Source: an uncultured Rhodospirillales bacterium
GTDB taxonomy: Bacteria > Pseudomonadota > Alphaproteobacteria > Acetobacterales > Acetobacteraceae
Assembly: GCA_903843125.1 (NCBI GenBank)
Contig: CAIMOR010000254.1
Location: forward strand, 1-64,000
Direction of reading: 5' to 3'
Length of the DNA stretch: 64,000 bases
Below the pieces are notes generated by a model, which was not told the DNA's origin, searched no databases, and saw only the letters and a list, made by a program, of their open reading frames with translations. Positions within the stretch are counted from its first letter, which is position 1. Every line of letters begins with the position of its first letter. Both the position numbers and the translations under genes were made by a program. This document shows, in pieces, positions 55,475 through 62,087 of the stretch.

Positions 55475-56283
55475 GCGCGCTGCGCGTCAGTCTGCCCATG
55501 TACAACCTGCCGGAGATGCGCGCGGTCAACGCGGCGTTCTGGCAGGCGATGCGGACGGAGTTGGCGCTGCGCGGCATGGCGGGGCTGCCGGAGGCGCCGG
55601 AGTTCGACCGCGCCCCGGTGCCCGGCAGCATCGAGCCGGAGACGCTGTTCACCCAGGTCTGCGGCTGGCCACTGCAGACCATCTATGCCGGTCAGGCCAG
55701 GTTGCTGGGCGTGCCGGTGTACAATGCCCCGCATTGCGCGGGACCGACGCATGCGGGCGTGTTCGTGGTTCATCGCGACAGTGGCTTCGCCTCGCTGGCA
55801 GACCTGCGCGGCTGCGTCTTTGCCTTCAACAGCGTGCACTCGAACTCCGGCATGAACCTGCCGAGGCGGGCGCTGGCGGGGCTGGGCGCGCGCGCCCCAT
55901 TCTTCAGCGCCATCACCGAGACGCATAGCCAACCCGCGAACATCGAGCGCGTGGCGAAGCGCGACGTGGACGCAACCTGCGTCGACTGCGTGACCTACGC
56001 CTTCTACTGCCGGCATCGGCCGGCGTTGGGCCAGCAGACCCGCGTGCTGGCGCCGACGCCGCCGAGCCCGGCGATTCCCTTCGTCACCAGCATCGCCACG
56101 CCGGATGACACGGCCGCGGTGCTGCAGGCGGCGCTGCGCGCGGTGGCGCAGGAGCCGCGCTGGGCCGAGGCGCGCGCCGGGCTGCTGCTGGCCGATATCG
56201 TGGCGCCCGACGCGGCGGCGTACCGGGTGCAGCTGGCCTACACGGCGGAGGCCGCGGCGCTGGGCTACCCGGTGCTGGCCTAA
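55471..56283 (+). CDS. PhnD-like phosphate/phosphonate-type substrate-binding domain protein without obvious signal peptide
   Basis: VSALRVSLPMYNLPEMRAVNAAFWQAMRTELAL; DLRGCVFAFNSVHSNSGMNLPRRAL; GTGA overlap with cupin stop. Confidence 0.82.
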   Translation: MSALRVSLPMYNLPEMRAVNAAFWQAMRTELALRGMAGLPEAPEFDRAPVPGSIEPETLFTQVCGWPLQTIYAGQARLLGVPVYNAPHCAGPTHAGVFVVHRDSGFASLADLRGCVFAFNSVHSNSGMNLPRRALAGLGARAPFFSAITETHSQPANIERVAKRDVDATCVDCVTYAFYCRHRPALGQQTRVLAPTPPSPAIPFVTSIATPDDTAAVLQAALRAVAQEPRWAEARAGLLLADIVAPDAAAYRVQLAYTAEAAALGYPVLA

Positions 56284-57044
56284 CCGAACTCCCCTGCCGG
56301 CATCGGCGCGCCGTACCAGCGGGCGAAGGCCAGCTCCAGCAGCAGCACCCCGCCGTACAGTGCCACGCCGATACCGCAGAGCAGCGTGATCGCGGCCAGC
56401 ACCAGCGCGGTCTCCCCCAGGGAAGCCGCGAACATCACCACATAGCCCAGCCCCTGCTGCGCGGTCACGAACTCACCGATGACGACGCCGAGCAGCGCCA
56501 TGGTGGCCGCCGTCTTCATGCCCGCCAGCAGTTGCGGCACCGCGTAGGGCAGGCGCACGCGCAGCACCGTCTGCCACCAGCCGGCGCCCAGCACGCGGCA
56601 GAGCCGCAGCGCACCGCTGTCGGTGCCGGCCAGCCCCGCGGTCGTGCCGATCAGCACCGGGAAGAAGGCGATGAACACCGCGAAGGCCAGCCGACACGGC
56701 GCGCCCACGCCGAGCCAGACCACGAACAAGGGCGCCAAGGCCATCTTCGGCACGATCTGCAGCGCCAGCACCCAGGGCATGGCCACGCGCCGCAGCAGCG
56801 CAGCACTGCTCAGCGCCGCGCCCAGCGCGGCACCGAACAGGCAGGCCAGCAGAAAACCCAGCGCCGTTTCGCGCGCGGTGGAAAGCCCCTGGTCGAGCAG
56901 GATGTCGGGGTGGCGCAGCAGCGCTTCCAGCACCGCGCTCGGCGGCGCCAGCAGGTCCGGCGAAACCGCCTTGCCGCGCACCAGCGCTTCCCAGCCCAGC
57001 AGCATCGCCAGCACCGCCAGTGCGGAGGTCAGCGCGGCCTTCAT
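56280..57044 (-). CDS. ABC transporter permease (SsuC/TauC-like)
   Basis: LALQIVPKMALAPLFVVWLGVGAPCRLAFAVFIAFFPVLIGT. Confidence 0.93.
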   Translation of the reverse strand: MKAALTSALAVLAMLLGWEALVRGKAVSPDLLAPPSAVLEALLRHPDILLDQGLSTARETALGFLLACLFGAALGAALSSAALLRRVAMPWVLALQIVPKMALAPLFVVWLGVGAPCRLAFAVFIAFFPVLIGTTAGLAGTDSGALRLCRVLGAGWWQTVLRVRLPYAVPQLLAGMKTAATMALLGVVIGEFVTAQQGLGYVVMFAASLGETALVLAAITLLCGIGVALYGGVLLLELAFARWYGAPMPAGEFG

Positions 57045-57814
57045 CGCCGCGTGCCCCAGCGGCGGCGTGCCGCCGTCTCGGCCAGACCGACCGCGCCATA
57101 CAGCGCCGCACCCAGCAGGCACAGCACGGCAAGCGCGGCGAAGATCAGGGGCGTGTCGGACCGTGCCTGCGCCTGCATCACCATGTAGCCCAGGCCGGCA
57201 TTGGCCGAGATGAACTCGCCGACCGTGGCGCCGGTGAAGGCCATGGTCGCCGCCACCTTGGCGCCGGCGAAGACATAGGGCATCGAGGTCGGCAACCGCA
57301 CATGCCAGAACGCCTGCCAGGCGTTGCCGCCGGCGGCGCGGCACATGCGCAGCTGATTGGGGTCCGCCGCGCGCAGCCCGGCCAGCGTGCCCACCGCCAC
57401 CGGGAACACGCTGACGAACACGGCGAAGGCGAACAACGAAGGCAGCCCAATGCCGAGCCAAACGACGAAGAGCGGGCCGAGCGCGACCTTCGGCAGCAGC
57501 TGGAACAGCAGCAGGTTCGGGTACAGCAGCCGGTTCAGCAGCGGCGACAGCATCATCACCGCGGCCAGCACCATGCCGGCCGCCACCGCCACCAGGAAGG
57601 CACCGCAGGCCGCGCCGCCGGTGGCCAGGGCGTGGCGCGCCAGCACGGGCGCGGCCTGCCACAGGCTGCTGGCAACGCTGCCCGGCGAGGGCAGCAGAAC
57701 CTGCGGCACATGGGCAAAGCGCACCGCCGAATCCCAGGCCAGCAACACCAGCACGCCGATGGCCAGCGGCAGCCAGGGCAGCCGCGCCGGCGCGGCCAGC
57801 GTGGCGCCACTCAT
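57041..57814 (-). CDS. ABC transporter permease (SsuC/TauC-like), tandem paralogue
   Basis: LLLFQLLPKVALGPLFVVWLGIGLPSLFAFAVFVSVFPVAVGT. Confidence 0.93.
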   Translation of the reverse strand: MSGATLAAPARLPWLPLAIGVLVLLAWDSAVRFAHVPQVLLPSPGSVASSLWQAAPVLARHALATGGAACGAFLVAVAAGMVLAAVMMLSPLLNRLLYPNLLLFQLLPKVALGPLFVVWLGIGLPSLFAFAVFVSVFPVAVGTLAGLRAADPNQLRMCRAAGGNAWQAFWHVRLPTSMPYVFAGAKVAATMAFTGATVGEFISANAGLGYMVMQAQARSDTPLIFAALAVLCLLGAALYGAVGLAETAARRRWGTRR

Positions 57815-58596
57815 GCCATGTTCCGCGCGATGACGCCGCGGAGATGCGCGACCACGGCGCCGAACTCGGCACTGTCCGCCAAGGCCGGCGCGCGCGGGCG
57901 GGGGAAGGGCACCACCAGCTCCTCCGCCACCGTCGCCGGCCGGCGGCTCATCACCAGCACGCGGTCGGCCAGCAGCACCGCCTCGCGGATGGAATGGGTC
58001 ACGAAGATCGCGCTCTTCTGGGTGTGCTGCCACAGGTCCAGCAGCACGTCGCCCATCTCGTCCCGCGTGATCGCGTCCAGCGCGCTGAACGGCTCGTCCA
58101 TCAGGATCAGGTCGGGGTCCAGCACCAGCGCGCGGCAGATCGCGGCGCGCTGGCGCATGCCGCCGGAGAGTTCGTGCGGCCGGGCGCCCTCGAACCCCTT
58201 GAGGCCAACCGTCCCGATCAGCCGCATCGCCTGGTCCAGCACCTTGGCGCGCGGAATGCGGCGGATGGTGGCGGGGAACAGCACGTTGTCCAGCACCGAA
58301 AGCCAGGGCAGCAGGGTGGCATCCTGGAACATCACGCCGGTCTGCCGGTGCGGGCCGACCAGCTCCACCCCGCCGCGCTCAAGCCGTCCTTCGCTTGGCA
58401 CTTCGAGCCCGGCCGCCATCATCAGCAGCGTGGACTTGCCGCAACCGGAAGGACCGAGGATGGCGACGAACTCGCCGCGGCGGACGGTGAAGCTGACGCT
58501 TTCCACCGCGCGCAACGGCACCGGGCGGGTGGGGAAGGTCTTCCCCACCGCGTCGAAGCGGATGGCGTCGGCGACCAGCGTCGGCGCTTCGGGCAT
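57811..58596 (-). CDS. ABC transporter ATP-binding protein (SsuB/TauB-like)
   Basis: GPSGCGKSTLLMMAAGLE; LSGGMRQRAAICRALVLDPDLILMDEPFSALDAITRDEM. Confidence 0.95.
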   Translation of the reverse strand: MPEAPTLVADAIRFDAVGKTFPTRPVPLRAVESVSFTVRRGEFVAILGPSGCGKSTLLMMAAGLEVPSEGRLERGGVELVGPHRQTGVMFQDATLLPWLSVLDNVLFPATIRRIPRAKVLDQAMRLIGTVGLKGFEGARPHELSGGMRQRAAICRALVLDPDLILMDEPFSALDAITRDEMGDVLLDLWQHTQKSAIFVTHSIREAVLLADRVLVMSRRPATVAEELVVPFPRPRAPALADSAEFGAVVAHLRGVIARNMA

Positions 58597-59678
58597 CAGC
58601 CGAACAGCGTGCGGAACTCGGCCGCCAGCTGCGCCGCGTGCTGCCACTCGGCCGCGGTCATCGTTATCGGGCCGACGAACTGGTTGCTGAAGGCGGTGGC
58701 CGGGTCGGGCCTGGTATCGCCGGCAACCGTCAGGTAGCGCATCGTGCTCTCGACCATGCTGGCGGCATCGGCCGGGTCGGTCCAGCCGAGCGGATGGCTG
58801 AACGCCTTCTCCGGCGTGGCGCCCATCTGCGCCATGCCCAGGCCGACGCGCGCCTGTTCCTGCGCGGTGCGGGAGAGTGCCGCTTCCGGCACCGCGCGGC
58901 CGAAGATGCGCAGCGCCTCGGCCGGATTGCCCAGCATGAACTTCTGAGCCTTCATCAGCCCGTTCACGATCCCCTGCGTCGTGCGTGGGTCGCTGCTCGC
59001 GCGGTCCTTCTGCGTCATGACCGTGTTGCCGTAGAACACGATGCCGACCGCGCTGTACAGGAAGGTGCGCACGTTCACCCCCTGCGCCACGTAGACCGGC
59101 AGCATGGAAGTGGCGAAGCCGGTGATGCCATCCACCTGCTTCTCGGTCAGCACGCGCTGGCGAACGTTGTTGTCCACCGTGGAATGCTGGACCTTGCTCT
59201 CGTCGATGCCCGCGGCATGGGCATAGGCGCCCCAGAACGGGTAGTCGCCTGAAGCCGCGGTGGACGCCAGCTTGTGGCCCATGATGTCGGCCGGCTTGCG
59301 CACCGGGCTTTCCGCCAGCACCACCATCGCCATCATCACGTCGTAGGACATGGTGGCCACCTGTACCAGCGGCAGCCCCTTGGCGGCCTGCTGCAATCCG
59401 GCCGAGGCGGCAGCGATGCCGTAGTCGAACCGCCCGGCGCCGATCGCCTGCGCCGCGATGGTGGAGCCGGTGCCGCGGGCGATCTCCACGTCCAGCCCTT
59501 CCTCGGCCCAATAGCCATTGGCCTTGGCGACATAGGCGATCAGGTTGGGGCCTTCCGGCACCCACGGCAGCGTGAAGGAGACCTTCTTCATCGCCTGGGC
59601 GCGGCCGAAGGCCGGCACCAGCGCGGGCGCCGCCAGCAGGCCGAGCGCGGCGCGACGGGTGAAGGGGGTGCGGCTCAT
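58596..59678 (-). CDS. ABC transporter substrate-binding protein (NMT1/THI5/SsuA-like)
   Basis: MSRTPFTRRAALGLLAAPALVPAFGRAQ Tat-like signal; YVAKANGYWAEEGLDVEIARGTGSTIAAQAIGAGRFDYGIA. Confidence 0.93.
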   Translation of the reverse strand: MSRTPFTRRAALGLLAAPALVPAFGRAQAMKKVSFTLPWVPEGPNLIAYVAKANGYWAEEGLDVEIARGTGSTIAAQAIGAGRFDYGIAAASAGLQQAAKGLPLVQVATMSYDVMMAMVVLAESPVRKPADIMGHKLASTAASGDYPFWGAYAHAAGIDESKVQHSTVDNNVRQRVLTEKQVDGITGFATSMLPVYVAQGVNVRTFLYSAVGIVFYGNTVMTQKDRASSDPRTTQGIVNGLMKAQKFMLGNPAEALRIFGRAVPEAALSRTAQEQARVGLGMAQMGATPEKAFSHPLGWTDPADAASMVESTMRYLTVAGDTRPDPATAFSNQFVGPITMTAAEWQHAAQLAAEFRTLFG

Positions 59679-59732
59679 GGTGTGGCTCCCGGCGTCAGGC
59701 GCCCGAGACGGGCGGTTCTGCCCGATTGCATC

Positions 59733-59748
59733 GCAAGTGTCGTGCCAG
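59733..59748 (-). promoter_or_regulatory. Putative sigma-54 promoter CTGGCACG-ACAC-TTGC
   Basis: Minus strand, GG-N10-GC exact; in 78-bp gap upstream of SBP ATG 59678. Confidence 0.68.
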
Positions 59749-59756
59749 CACCCGGC

Positions 59757-60182
59757 TCAGCCGGTGGGGGCGATGCCCTCCGGGCGATAGACCAGCAGGT
59801 CGATCTCCACCAGGGCGTCGCGCGCCAGGCCGGTGGTGCCGATGCAGGTGCGTGCGGGCAGCCGGCCGGGGGCGAAGTAGCTGGCGTAGGTGGCGTTCAT
59901 CGCCTCGTAGTCGCGCTGGAACTCGGTCAGGAACACCCGGGCCTGAGCCACCATGGAAAAGTCGCAGCCCAAGCCCGCCAGCACCAGTTTCAGATTGGCC
60001 ATCACCGCATGGGTCTGCGCCACCACGCCCGCGGGCAACGGCAGGGTGTTGTCCACCGGGTCGCACGGCATCTGGCCGGTGATGAAGGCCCAGGGACCGA
60101 CCGAGACGGCATGGCTGAACGGCGCCACGCGGTCGGGGCCATTGTCGAGCGTGTGGAACAGCATCGGCGGGGGCAGGGTCAT
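59757..60182 (-). CDS. RidA family protein
   Basis: SHAVSVGPWAFITGQMPCDPVDNTLP; ARTCIGTTGLARDALVEIDLLVY. Confidence 0.92.
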   Translation of the reverse strand: MTLPPPMLFHTLDNGPDRVAPFSHAVSVGPWAFITGQMPCDPVDNTLPLPAGVVAQTHAVMANLKLVLAGLGCDFSMVAQARVFLTEFQRDYEAMNATYASYFAPGRLPARTCIGTTGLARDALVEIDLLVYRPEGIAPTG

Positions 60183-60240
60183 CGCGGCCTCGTCAGGGGA
60201 AGGGGTGGCTGTGTGGTATTGGACTTGCTTCGCCGCCGGC

Positions 60241-60735
60241 ATGCCTGAAGCCCATGATCACCGGCACCTCTCGGCGGAAGACCTGGCGGCGCTGCTGCTG
60301 GAACGGCCCGGCGTGCTGGTCCGCCGCCTGCACCAGATCCATTCCGCCATGTTCGCCGAGGAATGCGCCGTCTTCGGCGTGACCCCGGTGCAGTACAGCC
60401 TGCTCAGCCTGGTGGCGGCCTCTCCGGGGCTGGACCAGGGCGGCGCCGCGGCAGCGCTGCGGCTGGACCGCTTCACCACGGCGGATGTGATCAAGCGGCT
60501 GGTCGCGGCGCGGCTGCTGCGGGTTGCCGCCGGGGCGGACCGGCGCACCCGCCTGCTGCGGCTGACCGATGACGGCCACGAGGTGCTGGCCGCCATGCAG
60601 CCCAGCGCCGCCCGCGCCCATAACCGCCTGGTGGAACCGCTGCCGCCGCGCGAACGGGCGGCGCTGCTGCGGATGCTGAAGCGCCTGGTGGACCGCCATG
60701 CCGCGCTCGGCGCTGCCGCACCGAAGGTCAGATAG
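60241..60735 (+). CDS. MarR family transcriptional regulator
   Basis: 165 aa; VTPVQYSLLSLVAASPGLDQGGAAAALRLDRFTTADVIKRLVAARLLRVAAGADRRTRLLRLTDDG. Confidence 0.93.
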   Translation: MPEAHDHRHLSAEDLAALLLERPGVLVRRLHQIHSAMFAEECAVFGVTPVQYSLLSLVAASPGLDQGGAAAALRLDRFTTADVIKRLVAARLLRVAAGADRRTRLLRLTDDGHEVLAAMQPSAARAHNRLVEPLPPRERAALLRMLKRLVDRHAALGAAAPKVR

Positions 60736-60763
60736 CGGCACGGCGCCCGCCCGGGTCGTCACA

Positions 60764-60838
60764 CCGCGAACCGCATCACGCTGCCGCTCCGCGGACCACA
60801 TCAAGTTGCCGCCCCGCGAAACGCATCAGGTTGCCGCT
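60764..60838. repeat. Three imperfect 25-bp tandem repeats overlapping coxS-like 3' end
   Basis: CCGCGAACCGCATCACGCTGCCGCT / CCGCGGACCACATCAAGTTGCCGCC / CCGCGAAACGCATCAGGTTGCCGCT. Confidence 0.85.
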
Positions 60839-61299
60839 CCGCGGCGGGCCGCCAGCACGCCGAGAATGGCGCGCACGATGCCCCGATAGCCGGTGCAGCG
60901 GCACAGGTTGCCGGCCAACTCCTCGCGCACCCGGGCCTCGTCGGCATCCGGCAGGCGCAGCACGATATCGCGCGCCACCACCAGCATGCCCGGCGTGCAA
61001 TAGCCGCATTGCAGGGCATGTTCGGCGCTGAATCCTTCCCGCAGCGCCGCCATCACGGCGTCCTCGCCGAAGCCTTCGATGGTGCACACGCTGGCGCCAT
61101 CGCAGGCGCCCGCATGCATCAGGCAGGAGCGTGCCGGCGCGCCATCCACCTCCACCGTGCAGGCGCCGCAGACGCCGTGCTCGCAGCCGAGATGCGTGCC
61201 GGTCAGCAGCAGCTCGCCGCGCAGCAGGTCGGCCAGGTGGGTGCGCGGTTCGACCTGCACGGTGGCGGCGGCGCCGTTGACGGTGAGGGTGATCTTCAT
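60826..61299 (-). CDS. (2Fe-2S)-binding small subunit of xanthine dehydrogenase/CO dehydrogenase family
   Basis: CEHGVCGACTVEVDGAPARSCLMHAGACDG; LQCGYCTPGMLVVARDI; NLCRCTGYRGIVRAI. Confidence 0.95.
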   Translation of the reverse strand: MKITLTVNGAAATVQVEPRTHLADLLRGELLLTGTHLGCEHGVCGACTVEVDGAPARSCLMHAGACDGASVCTIEGFGEDAVMAALREGFSAEHALQCGYCTPGMLVVARDIVLRLPDADEARVREELAGNLCRCTGYRGIVRAILGVLAARRGAAT

Positions 61300-62087
61300 C
61301 GGGCGGCCTCCGCGGCACGGCGCAGCGCGGTGCGCGCCAGGGCGGCGCGCCAGGGGTCGTCCAGCGCCAGCGCGGCAGCGATGCGGGCCGCTTCAGCGGC
61401 AGGCTCGGCCAGCAGGGCGGCAGCATCGGCGATGACCAGCGGCGCGGCATCCAGCGCCGCCAACACGGCAGTGGGCGGAGCGCCGGGGCGGGCCAGCACG
61501 CAGGCGGTGGCCTTGGAGAACTCGCCGGGCTTGCGGCAGAACTTCCAGTGGCCGAAGCGGGTGCCCGCCGGCAGCGCGGTCAGCTCGATGGCACAGAGCA
61601 ACTCGTCGCCGCGGAGCGCGGTTTCGAAGACCCCCAGCACGAACGCAGCCAGCGGAATGCGCCGTTCGCCCGCCGGCCCCAGCGCCACGGCATGGCCCGG
61701 CAACGCGGGCAGCACCGCGACCCAATCGGCCGCCGGGTCGGCATGGGCCAGGCTGCCGCCAATGGTGCCGCGGTTGCGCACCGGCCGATAGGCGATGCGC
61801 CGCGCCACCCCGGCCAGGATGTCTCCGAGTCGCCCCGGCACCGCGCCATCCTCGATCGCGGCATGGGTCGTCCCGGCGCCGATCCGCACCGTCTCGCCCT
61901 GCACGGTCACGCCGGCATAGCCGGGCAGGTGGCGCAGGTCAGCCACCCGCTCCGGCAGCGCCAGGCGCAGGTTCAGCATCGGGCCGAGCGACTGGCCGCC
62001 GGCAACGGGCCGCGCGCCCTCGGCCAGCAGCGCCAGCGCGGCGGGCCAATCGTCCGGGCGGGCATAGGCGAAGGGAGCCGGCTTCAT
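61296..62087 (-). CDS. FAD-binding medium subunit of xanthine dehydrogenase/CO dehydrogenase family
   Basis: FAYARPDDWPAALALLAEGARPVAGGQSLGPMLNLRLA; YRPVRNRGTIGGSLAHADPAADW. Confidence 0.95.
   Translation of the reverse strand: MKPAPFAYARPDDWPAALALLAEGARPVAGGQSLGPMLNLRLALPERVADLRHLPGYAGVTVQGETVRIGAGTTHAAIEDGAVPGRLGDILAGVARRIAYRPVRNRGTIGGSLAHADPAADWVAVLPALPGHAVALGPAGERRIPLAAFVLGVFETALRGDELLCAIELTALPAGTRFGHWKFCRKPGEFSKATACVLARPGAPPTAVLAALDAAPLVIADAAALLAEPAAEAARIAAALALDDPWRAALARTALRRAAEAAR

Noticed and set aside
60764-60838. Tandem repeats considered as a mini-CRISPR
   Set aside because: Contiguous 25-bp units with no spacers and no cas genes
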